Assembly (NCBI GenBank): GCA_027604705.1
Contig: JADHYV010000008.1
Coordinates: 124,001 to 188,000, forward strand
Direction: 5' to 3'
Source: Allomyces arbusculus
Taxonomy: Eukaryota > Blastocladiomycota > Blastocladiomycetes > Blastocladiales > Blastocladiaceae
Length of the DNA stretch: 64,000 nt
The translations under genes and the position numbers were made by a program. Under the pieces are notes generated by a model. That model was not told where the DNA came from, did not search any database, and saw only the letters and a list, made by a program, of their open reading frames with translations. Within the stretch, counting starts at the first letter, position 1, and every line of letters begins with the position of its first letter. This document shows positions 34,085 to 46,009 of this stretch, piece by piece.

Positions 34085-34736
34085 ATGGCCGAGGTCCACC
34101 TCGTCGGCATGCTGCTCGGCGCGCACGCCCCGACGCTCCTCTCGGCCTCGACGGGGCTCGCCTGCAAGTACGCTCTGGTCGCGGGCCCGGCCTGGACCGT
34201 CATCGAGGGCACCGCCTCGGCGCAGACGCACGTCGACGTACCGAGCGACGGCGAGTGGGCCGTCTGGTCGCACCCGCTCGACGTGCATTTCGCGACCCGC
34301 TCCTTGCACGCGTGGCCCAAGCTCGTGTTTGAAGTCGTCGCGCAGGACGCGCTCTCGCGCATGGCCGTGGCGGGCTACGGCCTCGTCCAAGTGCCCATGG
34401 CGCCGGGCACGTACCGGCTCGAGTGCACGCTGTGGCGGCCAGCGTGCGCGACGTGGGTTGAGGCGCTAAAGCGTGCGTGTTCACGTTGAGTGCCATGGGG
34501 TTGGAAATGCATGCGCTCACATCGTCTCTGGAACAGGCCAGTTTCTCGGCATTGCGCCGGCGCTCAAGTCGCTCGACGCCGTGGCGGCCTCGGCCGACCG
34601 CGCACACATGGTGACCGAGTCGGTGCCGTGCACGGTGCACGTCGAGGTCTCGGTCATCCACCGCGGGCTCGCGCCGCATGGCGTGCATGTCGCGGCGAGC
34701 AGGAGTCATGTCGCGGGTCTTGCGGGCTTGGGATGA
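34085..34736 (+). CDS. B9D2: B9D2, ciliary transition-zone B9-domain protein
   Basis: Component of the MKS/B9 complex at the ciliary transition zone. Exons 34085-34472 and 34537-34736 give about 195 residues (animal B9D2 is about 175). The start MAEVHLVGMLLGA matches B9D2 almost word for word (MAEVHVIGQIIGA). It is followed by CKYALVAGPAWTVIEGTASAQTHVD, WAVWSHPLDVHFATRSLHAWPKL, VAGYGLVQVPMAPGTYRLEC and TLWRP, all B9D2 landmarks in the right order. The donor is GTGCG and the second exon contains TVHVEVSVIHRGLAPHGV. Its presence argues that the organism builds a cilium with a compartmentalised base. Confidence 0.92.
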
Positions 34737-37280
34737 TCGCCCAGACGTTTGGAGACTGTTGGCGACGTGAAGCGACTTGGATTTTGGAGCATGTGGAGCA
34801 GAAGTTGTGGAGCGACTTTGTTTTTGGATCGCTGGGCAAGTGACGCTAATAAAGTTCACAAATGTCAAAAACGCACATGCATAGCACCCGTTTTGCTCTC
34901 ACTTCCAATCATATTCTTAACCAGATGCATCAGTCTTTCTCTGTCAGCCCAGCTGTGTCAGTTGTGTTGGCCTAGAGAACTTCTGCAGTGCGTCAGTTGC
35001 TCCGCTCTTTGTCAGAAAGCGAACTGGAATAATGTCATGTGAGTTGGTCAGAGCAGTTATTACACAAGAGGATCACCACTCTCAACCATATTCTGCAAGG
35101 ATACCCCTCTGCAACATGAGCAACAGGAAGAGCAGCAGCAACTGCAACACGAAACGCAAGAGCAACAGCAGCAAGCGCAGCAACAGCAAGATCAGCAAGA
35201 GCAAATGAAGTGGCATGAAATGCTTGTGGAACAGTTGCATGGTCCGTTTGCCAGACATTTTCACTACTTGCTTGTCTTGGTTGATAAGATCAGCTGATTC
35301 TCACCATTTCACGCTATATCTTGACGGGTATTACTTGCAGTGACCCCACCATTCAAATGACAATTGTTTATGCTTGTCATGGGTAAAAAGTGGCCAAGTC
35401 TGGTCATCCTGTCAATTGACTTTGACCAGAACAAGCTCGCAATTACCTCTTGAGCCTTGGCACATGACTTTTCACGAGATTGCGTCTTTTGAGGTTTGCA
35501 TTGCACTTCCATCACCTGGTACGCTTATGTCGTCATGGGGAACTGATCATGTCACCCCCAGATTTAGTTTGATGTGCAAACGATTTTTGCTGCAATCAAT
35601 GTCCCTTACATGTGCTTGGATACACACCACCCCCCATCTGGGTTCTTGAGGTAGTGTCAGCTCATTCTTGCCAAGGTGCATTCATAATCATGCAGGGCTG
35701 CTCAGGCAGTCATTGCTGTTAATAAATGATGCTCCCCATCTCAACACAGGAAACGAGCTGCCCTATGTGCTTGTCGTTTATATGACATCTGTGCAGACTT
35801 GCACGCCGCCACATCTCCTGGACTGGTTCTGTGAAAGAATTTCCGTGTTCATTGACTTCAATGGTGGCTGCGAAATCACGATGTGGTCATGCTTTGCACC
35901 TTGCCCCAACCATGCCTCATGCTCATGCACGACCTCCTGCTGCTGTTTCTCATGTGGATGTGAATGAGGATGAAGATGAGGCACTGACTATTCTCAACGA
36001 CTATTTGGCTGAACACAGGGGGGGGGGGGGACCAGTCTGATACTCTCATGTGTTATCTGGATCTCAAGACTGCATTGAAGGTGCTGTCAAGCTTGACTAC
36101 AAGGATTTGATTACCTTGAAGAGAAATGATTGGCTCACAAGTGGTCTTGTTGAGTTCCTCATAAAGTAATCATGCGCGTCTCAGTACTCTGCAAAAATCT
36201 TTGTCATGGACCTACTGTCTCACGCCCATTTCTTTACTGACCATCTCCTGCCAACTCACCCTGATGCCAGTGTTGATTTGTGGAGGCCTCGCTACTACAG
36301 CGCTCTGGAAAAGAAGTCGTTTGAGCGCTTTGACCCGTTCAACTACAATTGTGATTACAATTTTCAAGCACCTGAATCACTACTACCTCATCCTCGTTCT
36401 CAACCCAGAGGCGATGCTCCAATGGGGGAGTGCATCCCAGCTTCAAGGCCTACCTTGAGAGCTGTTTATTGTCATCATGGACTTGTGGACCACGTCTCCA
36501 CAAGCCCATCACGACGAACCGTTAACCTTGATCACAAGAGCGCTGCAACTTGATAAAGAACGTCGCGGTTATGACTTTGCTGAGCCAGTGCAGATGACAC
36601 TGTAGCTGATCAAGCGCTTATTGCCATCTGCACTGCAGCAAAAAAATTGCCTTCAATTGTGGCCTCTTCATGGGTCATTATGCCCAGTGCATCTTCGAAA
36701 ATCTCAGACGCTTGCTGCCCATGATCGCTGAGTCTGCTGGCCTTTCCCCTCATTTCAAGGAAGACCCTTGGATGAAGACTGAAATCGAAAATTCTGAGCA
36801 GAAGTGGCGGCGCATCTTCATGCCCCTGAATGTGCGACTTTTGAGGAATTACTTCGAGGAAATCGAGCAGCATGGAATTGAACCGCATCGTGAGACTCTT
36901 GGGACGCTGCTCTCCGGGCCGCGTTTGGGTCCCTCCACTCTGGTTACGCACCAGAATCTGTGCACATCACCAGCGGCGGTTTGCCTACGACAACCGAATG
37001 CTGGATTTGCAATGAGTCATTCTCATCACTCACTCGACTCCTTCTGTCGCGTTGTGTGCGTGCATACCGCTGTGCCTCCCAGCTTGTTCACCACCTCCCC
37101 CCACCTCCACGCCCACCGTGCTGGCGGGCGCAACTGCGCGCACTCGCGAGCCACCGCCAGCCCGCGCATACCCTGTCATATCGCGCATCCACCGACCCGC
37201 CCGCGCCGAAAGCGCACGCGCCACCTGCTGCCCTGCTCGCCCGTCGACTCACTCGGCGGCCGTCGACCCCGATCGCGACC
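34737..37280. mobile_element. Decayed AT-richer region with C48/Ulp1-like protease remnant
   Basis: These 2.5 kb are visibly richer in A and T than the genes around them. A Gln-rich segment lies near 35115-35210 (QQEEQQQLQHE, QQQQAQQQQDQQEQ). Pieces of a cysteine protease of the Ulp1/C48 type lie between about 36060 and 36900: a NDWLTSGLVEFL segment, a histidine box NHYYLILVLNP and a cysteine box FNCGLFMGHYAQC. The frame is broken in several places, so this is a fossil. C48 domains of this sort often come from DNA transposons, but no transposase, terminal repeat or target duplication was found, so the parent element is unnamed. A 13-base G run sits at 36018-36030. A host SENP-type pseudogene is an alternative. 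Confidence 0.5.
36018..36030 (+). repeat. Poly-G run, 13 bases
   Basis: Uninterrupted G run inside the decayed, AT-richer region. Confidence 0.9.
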
Positions 37281-39274
37281 ATGATGGCCTCGGCCGCGCC
37301 GGACCCGCGCGACGCGTCACCGCCGCCGTTCAGCAGCACCGGGTCGCCACGCGCCACGGCAACGCCGCCGCGCTCTCCCAAGGACGGCGCGGCCGCGGCC
37401 GACGCGTCAGCCATGCCCGCGCCGCTCGCGACCCCTAGCGCGTCCCCACCGCCAACCGCGCGCCGCTGGCTGTTGATCCCCGCGTCGTCCTCGTCGGCCT
37501 CTTCGCCAGCTTCGTCGGCCTCTTCGTCGGCTCCGACGTTGACGCTGCTCTCTGACAGCCCAACGCCCCCGACGCCGCTCGCCGCGAACCCGACGCCGGC
37601 GCATCTGTCTGGGCACCCGACACCGACGCCGACACCGCGGCGCGCGGCGCTGTTCTCTCTGTCCCCCGCGAGCACCGCCATGTCGTCGTCGCAGTCCGCG
37701 GCGTTTGGGCCGCCACGGCCTGCGGGTATTAGCCGAGTGTGGGGCAACTTGACCACTCAGCGCGAGATTGACCCGGCTGTCGTGGAGGCGACCACCGCCG
37801 CCCCCGCAAAGCCCAAGCGCGGCCGGCCCAGGGGCAGCAGGTCGAAGACGACGACGGGCCCGGCCACCAAGAAACAGCGCATGGGCGGCAAGCACAATGG
37901 CGCGGCGGCCACGAAGAGCAAGAGCGTGCCGGAATCGGGCGATGACGACGAGGAGGAGGACGAGCTCGCGGTCCAAGGTACACGCCGAACGACGCGCCGC
38001 GCCAAGTCAGCGGCTGCAGCGACGATTGACCGCCTGTACGCCGACTATCCAGAGGAGTCGATCAATTCGATTTTCGAGCCCAAGAAGCGCGGCAGCAAGG
38101 GCGGCGGCAAGACGTCGACGGGGACATCGACGCTGGCCAAGGGCAAGAACACACCGGCCGCGGCCACAGAAAAGAACCAGCTGCGGAAGGTTGTGCACGA
38201 GGAAGAAGAAGAGGAAGTGGTGGACGAAATTGAGATCGACGAGCTCAAGGAGCCGCCCGCCGCGAACGACGATGATGGCGACGAGGGTACGTCTTGATTC
38301 GCGCGTGTCAACCACCAAGCTGGCCGAAAACTGACGCATTCCTAGACTTTCTGCCCTCGCCGACGCGCCCGCCCGCGAAACCGGAACGTACGAGCGCGCG
38401 ACTGCGGCACGAGCCCGCGCCCAACCTGTCGGTGCCGGCGACGCGCAAGCGGGCCGCGCCCAAGACCAAACGATTCATTGCTGACTCGGACGTTGAGCTC
38501 GACGACCTGGATCCGGCGCGCGCCGACGCCATCGACGCGGGCAGCAAGTTACCGCGCAAGAAGCGCGCGACTGTCGCGGCGGCAAAGGAGTCACTGCTCA
38601 TGGACCAACCAATTGACCACAACGCGTCGTCGGACACGGACGATGTGGACGACACCGACCCGCACGCGGCGGTTCACGAACCGCAGGTCGAGCTCACGCA
38701 GCCGCTCGCGGATCCACCGCGACCGCCGCCGAGTCTCGCGCGCGGACCCTCGCCGGCTCTTCCTGCACGCCGCACTGCGCCCGCGGCCAACGACGGCGGC
38801 ACAGCGTCGCGGTCTTCGTCACCCGCATCGCCGGCGCCGGCACGCGCAAGACTCCCGCCAAAGCTCCCGCCGGTGCGGTCGCAGCACGCGGGGAGTGCCG
38901 TGTCAGACGCGCATCGGTCGTCGTCCCCCGCAGCCCCACCTCCGCCACCGCTGCGTGCCAGTTCCACGCGGCCCGCGCGGCCGACCATGCCCATCGCCAT
39001 GTCGGCGTCGTTGTCGGCGGTCGCACCGTCCGGCAGCAAGTCGCAACAAGCGATGACGCGGGCCAAGTCGCTGGGGCCGGCGCGCCTGCCCATGTCCGGT
39101 AGCCAAACGACGACGCTTGCCAAGGCCAAGTCGACCAGCTCTGTGCCTTTGCCGGCCGCGGCACAGTCACAGTCGAAATCGCAGGTGAGGGTCGGACTCT
39201 CGCGGGCGACCGCGGGGACGGGGTTGAAGGTGTCTTCGGCGTCGGGGTCCTCCAGTTCAGAACGACGAGGATGA
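37281..39274 (+). CDS. AT-hook-containing nuclear protein, family unknown
   Basis: Two exons, 37281-38286 and 38346-39274, with a GTACG donor and the join DGDE|DFLPSP, give about 644 residues. No folded domain is recognised. Landmarks are a Ser/Pro/Ala-rich first third, a short conserved-looking block ISRVWGNLTTQREIDPAVVE, an AT-hook-like KPKRGRPRGSRSK, a basic patch KKRGSKGGGK and two acidic stretches (ESGDDDEEEDEL; HEEEEEEVVDEIEIDEL). A DSDVELDDLDPARADAID segment follows and the tail is Pro/Ser-rich. It is probably a DNA- or chromatin-bound protein; this is inference from composition. Start: ATG at 37281 or 37284 (two adjacent Met codons). Confidence 0.65.
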
Positions 39275-39309
39275 TGTGTGCCTGTGAGGTGGTCGGAGGC
39301 CGGGAGGGA

Positions 39310-39326
39310 GGGGGGGGGGGGGGGGG
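39310..39326 (+). repeat. Poly-G run, 17 bases
   Basis: Longest uninterrupted G run in the window, 35 bases after the stop codon of the AT-hook gene. Confidence 0.9.
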
Positions 39327-39561
39327 CGGCGGTGCTCGCCCGGAGTGTTCATACCCAGTCGTTTCGATATCATTTGGTTGGTGGTTTTTCGGTTGGCATA
39401 GGCCGTTGTCGCTGGAGGTGCTGAGACGTGAGAAGTCTCCTCCCAGACCTATCGCTCATGCGACACGATTCAACTGGCATGCTTGCGATCTATTTCCCGT
39501 AAACCGACTTACCGACCTACAAATCCCGGTCCCATCATCCTCAACCCCGCCGTCCTGGCGG

Positions 39562-41683
39562 CTACGCGCTCGCGTCCCGCTCCGACACCAGGTCCCCAAT
39601 CGCGACAATCTCGTCGACAATTGCATCCAAGTGCGCGTCGGTCACCGCCGGCGAATTCATAGGCACGCGCCAGAAATTCGGCATCGCGTTTGGGCCCGGA
39701 AGGGGCGCGTAATCCACCAAGATTTTGCCGCGCTTCACCATCTCGACGCGCATCCGCGCCGTCAACTCCGCGACCCGCGCAAACTCGCGCGGGTCCCGCA
39801 CCAACCGCTCGCGCCACGCCCTCACATCCCCACGCGCGTCGGCGGGGACGTACCAGAAGCACACGTTCGCGCCGTTTTCACCGCTTTCCATGACCTGCGC
39901 GAGTTTTGGGTGTTTGGCGACCTTGGCGCGCAGGGCCTCGGCGCGCGCGAACGCGGCCTCGACACGCGCCGCGTACCCGGCGGTCCCCGCCCATTTCCAG
40001 CTCAGGAAGAACTTGACGCCGTCGGCGCGCCGGCCGCACCCGAGACCGAGGTTGCCGAGGTCGTAGAGCGGTTCCTCTTCTTCTTCGTCACTGTCGGCGA
40101 AGGTGGCGGTCGCACCGGGGGCCGGACTCGGCGCGTGGTACAGATAGCTGGCCTTGGACGAGTTGGCGCGCGCCATGGTCGTCGGCGGGTGTGCGACGAG
40201 CAGACACGAGCATTGCAGTGGCACGCCAAGCATTTTGTGCGGGTTGACGACGTACGAGTCGGACTGGGATGGGGGAGGGAGAGGTCAGTGGTGGGGAGAG
40301 GGGAAGTGGGGGAAGAGAGGGGACGGACCAGTTCGACGCCGTCGAGCTTGTGCCGCAACTTGTCGGAGAACATGACGGACCCGCCCCACGACCCGTCGAC
40401 GTGCAGCCACAGCTGGTGCCGCTTGGTCACGGCCGCGATTTCGCGCACGGGGTCGTAGGCGCACTATTGTCGATGCCAGTCGCGAGTGTAAGATGGAGAA
40501 TGCATCGCGTGGTTGGGGAGACGGCGACAACGTACCAACACGGTCGTCCCGGCCGTGGCGTTGACAAAGAACGGCAAGCACCCTTGCGCCTTGGCATTGA
40601 GGATTTGCGTTTCTAGGCGTGTGAAGAGCTCAAATCAGCTGTGCGTCGCGTCGGATCACGACGTGGAAATCAAAACCGGACCTAGGTCGGGCGCAAGCAT
40701 GCGGCCGTCGGGCGTGCATTCGACGGCAAACACATACTTGCGGCCAATCCCGAGGATCATGGCCGACTTTTCCACACTGTAGTGCGACTGCACCGACGTG
40801 AACACGGCGAGCGGCGGGAGCGAGTGCAGGCCGTCCTATTTTCCAGCACCCTACGAGGTCAGCAACGATCATCCTGGCAAATATAGCGCCAACCACTCGG
40901 CGTACCGTCTTGATACTCGGAAACATGACGTTGCGCGCCGTGCACATGGCGACCAAATTGCTCATTGACCCGCCCGGGAGCATCAAACCCGACCCATTGG
41001 CCGGGTACCCAATCATCCCGCGCAGTTCGCGCAAACAGGCCATTTCCATGAGCGTGCCAACGGGGCTCACGGAAAACACGTGCGTGTTGATGTTGAGCGC
41101 GACCGTGAGCAGCTCTGCGGCAATCGCCACCGGCGTCGGGCCCGTATACAGCTTGTCCATGAAAAGCGGGTGGCCCGTGCGCACAGAATAGTCGAGGGTC
41201 GACTGGAACGCCGCGAGCAGCGAGGGCAAGTCGCATCCGGCGTCGGGGAAGGTGAGGTTCAGTCGTGCTGCAAGGTCACGCGGCGGAACGTAGTCAAGCA
41301 CGCGCGTTGCTGGATCATGGTTCTCGTCAACGTCTACGTGTCGAATGAACACGTCAATCTCGAGCGTGCCGGGGTGGGGCGGGTGCGGGAGAGCACGCAC
41401 GTTGCAGCAGCATGCGCGTCAGCGCCGACAGCAGCGTCCCAAGCTCTTGCGCTTGTGCGGACCGCGGCGCGACCGCATCCGTCGCGCTGCCCTCGTCGGT
41501 GCGAGCGTGCCCATTGGCCGCGTGCGCGGTGTCTATTGCCGGTTCGGCCACGGCCTTGAGCGTCGTGCCGTTGGCCATCGCGGCCTTGCCGTTCGGCATC
41601 GTCGAGGTCATTGCTGTTGCGTGAGTCGGCGCGACCGGCGCCGTGGCGGAGGGGGTGGACAAGTACGGCGGTGGCGGCGCCAT
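39562..41683 (-). CDS. PLP-dependent decarboxylase, animal-type GAD/CSAD family
   Basis: Group II pyridoxal-phosphate decarboxylase closest in pattern to animal glutamate or cysteine-sulfinate decarboxylase. Segments read from the start: MLLQ|HVDVDENHDPATRVLDY, STLDYSVRTGHPLFMDKLYTG, ELRGMIGYPANGSGLMLPGGSMSNL, LHVDGSWGGSVMFSDK, then SYVVNPHKMLGVPLQCSCLLV. The Lys of NPHK forms the Schiff base and the Asp of HVDGSWGG contacts the PLP ring nitrogen. The C-terminal part (LGCGRRADGVKFFLSWKWAGTAGY; NVCFWYVP) fits GAD/CSAD. At least five introns are present (donors GTGCG, GTACG, GTCCG types). The terminal end lacks any signal peptide. Substrate (glutamate, cysteine sulfinate or aspartate) cannot be decided here. 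Yeast-type GAD is a different subfamily. Confidence 0.85.
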
Positions 41684-42472
41684 GGGCGAGAACCAGAAGT
41701 CGGCAGTCTGGAATTTGATTTGATGCCAAGCGCACGTCAGGAGCTGGTCAAGTTGCTCCACGGCGGGACCGGCGGGACTTTATAACCACACTCGGTCGCC
41801 GCAGGGACCGCCACAGGGCGCCGTTGAATCACCAAGACCCACCCACTGACCTCACTATATTCCTGGGTCGTGCAACACGGATCGCGCGGAGCGGAGCGGA
41901 CCCGCAGTGGCGCGCGGGAATCGCGGCGATTCGGGCACTGAGGAGGTTACAGCGTTCGCGGAACAGCGCCAGCAAGAGTCGAGCGCAGAGGCGGCGGCGG
42001 ATTGCAGCTGCGCGGGCGGTCCAAGGGCGGCAAAAGGGTGCCGAGAGTGTGCCAAGAGCGGAGCAGCGTCGTGCGAGTCAAGTTGTCGTCGTAGTTGTCG
42101 TGGTCGGTGTCGTCGTTGGGGAGCGCGACGGGGGTTTGGTGGACCGGTTTCTGCGGAGCTGATCAAGCAAGATCAAGCAAAGCGCAACGGGCCGGAACGG
42201 TTCTTTCGGTCTTGTCATGTCCACGTGCCTGCTAAATGAAATTTGAAGTGAAATAGACCTGATTTGGCACCATTTGATGGTATTTGCTCGTGGTAGATTG
42301 ATCCAAGTCACTGGACCGCGGCAGGACGCTTTCGACCTTCATTCAGTGTTCACCGCTGTTTTCTGTCGATCGCCCGCCTTCCATTTCGCCCGCTGCTGCA
42401 ATCTGACCCAATCCGACCTGCCACGCGCCTACAGCCTCTTTCTCGCTCTGTCCCGCCACGCAAACGTAAGCA
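41684..42472. other. Intergenic, no gene seen
   Basis: These 789 bases lie between the decarboxylase start and the Sel1-like pseudogene. A short direct repeat (gatcaagcaa, twice, 42160-42179) is present. No convincing coding pattern is seen. Confidence 0.4.
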
Positions 42473-44091
42473 ATGCCGCTGCTGCCGCCGCAACCGATCT
42501 GCACCCCGAGAGGCAACGGCGCCAAGCACGACGACCTGCCGCTCTTGTCGGTAGTCGCGCTCGTCGCGTCATTGCCGCTCGCAGTCACGACCACTGTACC
42601 ACCCGACGTCGCGGCCATGACCACGCACGGCGGGGCGCTGCTGTACGCGAGCGCCCCGAACCGCGACCGCACGCGCATTCGACATGTTCACTCGCGCGCG
42701 GCCAATTTGGGCGAACCCAAGGCCACGGGTCTTGTTTGGTTCATGTTCGAGTTTGGCCTCGGGGTCGGCGTCTCGTTTGCAGTGTGAGCCGTACTGAAGG
42801 GAGGCTGCTGCGCGAGAGCACGCGCTGAGCATGGCGCGGCTCGCTTCCTCAAGAAGCGTGGTCGCCTGGGCGTTAAAACGGACCGCACCAAGGCCATGAC
42901 GTGGGCCGCTTGCACGCGCTCGCTTTTTCAACCAGGCGCGCTGACGTGGGCGTGCAATGCGCCGTCGGCGTGGGATTCGGTGCCAAGGACTACGGCGAAT
43001 GGCGATCCCAAACCGCTCGCGTGGTTATGGTGGGCCGCAGCCGTTTGTGGGTGTTCGTCGGCGAAGTATGTGGAGCACGACCCGCCCAAGGCTGTCACGT
43101 GGTACTGGAAGTCGACAGTTGAGTTTTCCCCTCGTTCGCACATTCGTCTAACCTACGCAAGTCCCAGAAATCACTTTTTTTACACGTTGTTGTTAGTAGA
43201 CAAAGGCAACCAGTGTGGCCAAGGCGTTCTTGGATATTGCAATGCAAGGCCTTTGGCATTGACTGTGACACAGAGCTCAAGTTCCAGTACTGCCTGCAGG
43301 CGGCGATGCAAGGGGACTCTGTGGCCATGCGCAAGGTGGGATGGTGCTATGAGAACGGGACCATCCCTGGCGTGAAGGAGCCAGACTATGGCACATCATC
43401 ATGTGGCACTGGAGTGCAGCCAAGGCAGGGAGTGTGGCCAAGGCAGGGAGTGCACACACAGCTAACTCGCTTGGGCGCATGCTCTTGAAGGGCAGCGGCG
43501 TTCCACAACACTTGAGCGCGGCATTTTATTGGTTTTGGCACAGCGCATCGCTTGGGGGCCAGTTGGTGCAATATAATCTTGGGGCTATGCACTTCAGGCA
43601 GAAGGGGGTTTGCACCAACTTGATGAGGCGTTCAAGATGTGTACTTTAATGGTGCTTGCTGTCTTGGCCACCAAAACTCACGTTTTCTCATTGTGACTTT
43701 CAGTGGTTCCTGGCTGTGCAACAAGACGACGCTTTGGCCTGTATAGTGCCATTGCTGTCTATGAGCACAGGCTTGGTGTGCCTGAGAACATGCGGGAGGT
43801 CATGTGCTGGTACTTGTGTGGGGCCAAGTTGAACAACTGGACACGTTCCATGCCCTGACCTTCTGTGCCACAACCATGTATGGCGGCTTCCTGCAAAACC
43901 TCGACAAGGCCCTGTGGTATCTCAACCTGGGGATTCACAGTGAGGCACATGAAGCGTGCAGGTTGGTCATCGAGAATTTGGGGTCTGTGACAATTGGTAT
44001 CATTGTGTGTGTGCTGTGGCCCACAAGGGGTATTCTGAGTAATCGGGTTGGATTGTTTGGGGCAGCCAGACTGTGTTCAGCCACCAAGTAG
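42473..44091 (+). pseudogene. Decayed Sel1-repeat paralogue
   Basis: Clearly related to the gene at 11436. The opening piece reads DLPLLSVVALVASLPLA...AAMTTHGGALLYASAPNRDR and WFMFEFGLG, matching the intact DLPSLSLADLVASLPLA...AAMTSLGESLLYGASRNRPR and GFMLEFGLG. It is stopped at about 42785, just after the point matching FERCE. Later pieces in shifting frames read ALTWACNAPSAW, LAWLWWAAAVCGCSSAKY, QGVLGYCNA, QYCLQAAMQGDSVAMRKVGWCYENGT, ANSLGRMLLKGSGVPQHLSAAFYWFWHSASLG and LVQYNLGAM. From about 43130 on the DNA becomes AT-richer, as expected of unconstrained sequence. At least three frame breaks are visible (near 42785, 43250 and 43390). Confidence 0.85.
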
Positions 44092-44985
44092 AAGAGGTGC
44101 TGGGCGCAGCTGGGATGGTAGTGGTTGGTTGGCCTTCCCCTGGATGGGCTGGCTTTCGTTGTTGTGGTTAAGACAGGTGGGAGCTGTACAATGTGTTCAA
44201 ATCACAATCATTGTTTATGGTTGTTTCATTTTTAATCGCCATTGCAACAAGGTCATTTTCTCAATCTGGTTTCCTGCTCTCAGAACTGCAACTGCTTCCA
44301 AGACGTTTAATACACCTCACCCCCTGACCACCAGCACTGCACATCCATAGCTCTGTTCACTGCGTGCTTTTTGCTGCTGTACTCAAGGTGTCAGGTCTGG
44401 CAATTGCCACCAAACTGATTTACAAAGTGAAATTCAGTTCTCTTGATCTGCCATTTCTCTCTGGTCTGCCCTGATGTGCCACACGCCCGCTTTTGTCTCT
44501 TTGCAACACCTTTCATGCACGACCAGTCATGATCGCGACCTTCCAGCCCATTTACATTGTCAACCCAAATGCCCACCATGCACTTTATCTCATCTGATTG
44601 CATCCAGCCCACCAACATGATCACACAAAACCACGAATTATCTGTGGAGCCAGTTTGTTGCATCTTGATCACCCCATTGCCCAGCTGCAGCTTCAAGGGA
44701 GCACACAGCATTGCATCATCCAAGGCGAGATGAGTGGCAAGAATCCATCACCTTGTCCTGGTTGGTCGTAAAGTATCGTACACATACGTCGTCTCCCAAC
44801 TGCCACGTCGAAGTCATGTGTGGCGTGCCACGTCACAGCCTTGTGCTTGACACTCCTCGATCGCAACGCGCTACGCGACCTCCACTCAGCTTTCCGCAAC
44901 GTCGTCGTCAACAACCGCACTTCCCGCGTTCCCCTCGCCTGAACACCGGCACCAAGCACCCGCACCAGTTCCGCTCCCCAGCATC
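44092..44985. other. AT-richer intergenic DNA upstream of Derlin
   Basis: These 894 bases contain a 110-codon minus-strand open frame (44391-44723; LQLGNGVIKMQQTGSTDNSW, SWFCVIMLVGWMQSDE) that looks more protein-like than average. It has no recognisable family and no clear start or intron structure. I regard it as a possible remnant. The last 220 bases should hold the Derlin promoter. Confidence 0.35.
44764..44791 (+). repeat. 28-base repeat, left copy of inverted pair around Derlin
   Basis: GGTCGTAAAGTATCGTAC followed by a CATACG core. The copy at 46723-46750 is identical at 26 of 28 positions in inverted orientation. It lies about 195 bases upstream of the Derlin start. Confidence 0.8.
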
Positions 44986-45863
44986 ATGAGCGCCGTCAAC
45001 GCGCCGCCGCGCGCCGGCAACCCCGTCTCCGATTTCATTTGGGGCCTGCCACCGCTCACGCGGGCTCTGTTTGTGAGCACCGTGGCCGTGTCGCTGGCCG
45101 CGAATTTCGCGCTTGTCGACCCGTATCACCTGCTACTCGTATGGCCGCTCATCGTGAAAAAGTACCAAGTGTGGCGGCTGCTATCGTGCTTTTTCGTCGG
45201 CAAACTCGGCTTCAATTGGGCGATGAACCTGTATTTCCTCTACCAGCACTCGCTCAGCCTCGAGCGCGGCCGGTATAATGGCCGCACCGCCGACTATGCG
45301 TTCCTCGTCGCATTTGTCATGGTGTGCTCGCTGGTACGTCGTCGTCGTCGTCGCTGTCGTTTTGCACCTGAATGGCCGATCTCTGATCCCGAGCTGGGCG
45401 GCAACCATAGATCGCCGGCTGGTTTTTCGAATTCGTCGTGCTGAGCGAACCGCTCATGATGGCGCTGCTCTACCTGTGGGCGCAGGCCAATGGCGCGCAG
45501 CCCGTGCAGTTCATGTTCGGCATGACGTTTACAGCGCAGTACCTGCCGTGGGTGCTCGCCGGGTGGGACCTTCTCATGACCGGCGCGTTCCCGCTCGTCA
45601 AGCTGTGCGGTATCGTCATTGGCCACGCCTTCTACTACCTCGACGAGCTCTACCCGGCCGCGCACAATGGCCGACGACTGATCTCGACGCCGGGGTTCTT
45701 TTACCGCTTGTTCCCGGCGGGCGCCGGGTTCACGGCCAGCGCGACGGGCGGGTACGCCGTGCATGCGCCGCGCGCGCCGTTTGGGCGCCCCGACGTGCAG
45801 CAGGCGGCAGGCAGAGGTTTGCGGCATCGGTGGGGGTCCGGCCAGCGGCTCGGCGACGGGTAA
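44986..45863 (+). CDS. Derlin, ER-associated degradation membrane protein
   Basis: Rhomboid-like pseudoprotease of the Derlin/DER1 family, part of the channel that moves misfolded proteins out of the ER. Exons 44986-45333 and 45411-45863 give about 266 residues. Diagnostic stretches are PPLTRALFVSTVAVSLAANF, YQVWRLLSCFFVGKLGFNWAMNLYFLYQHSLSLE (the WR.LT.FF.G..G..F..NM.FLY pattern), LWAQANGAQPVQFMFGMTFTAQYLPWVLAGWDLL and GIVIGHAFYYLDELYPAAHNGRRLISTP with its GxxxG/GHxYYFLxD-like element. About six hydrophobic segments are visible. No catalytic Ser/His pair is expected in Derlins. The intron donor is GTACG. Confidence 0.93.
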
Positions 45864-46009
45864 CAATGTCCGCTTGGCAGCAATTCGATACAACGAGGTT
45901 TTTTGTCAAGTCACTTCCATCTCCGCTCTGTCCCTCTCTGCTGGCGAGTCAACTGGCCCATTTGAAAGCGCAGGCCGTCGCACAGCTTTAAGGATACGAG
46001 CCCCATCTC

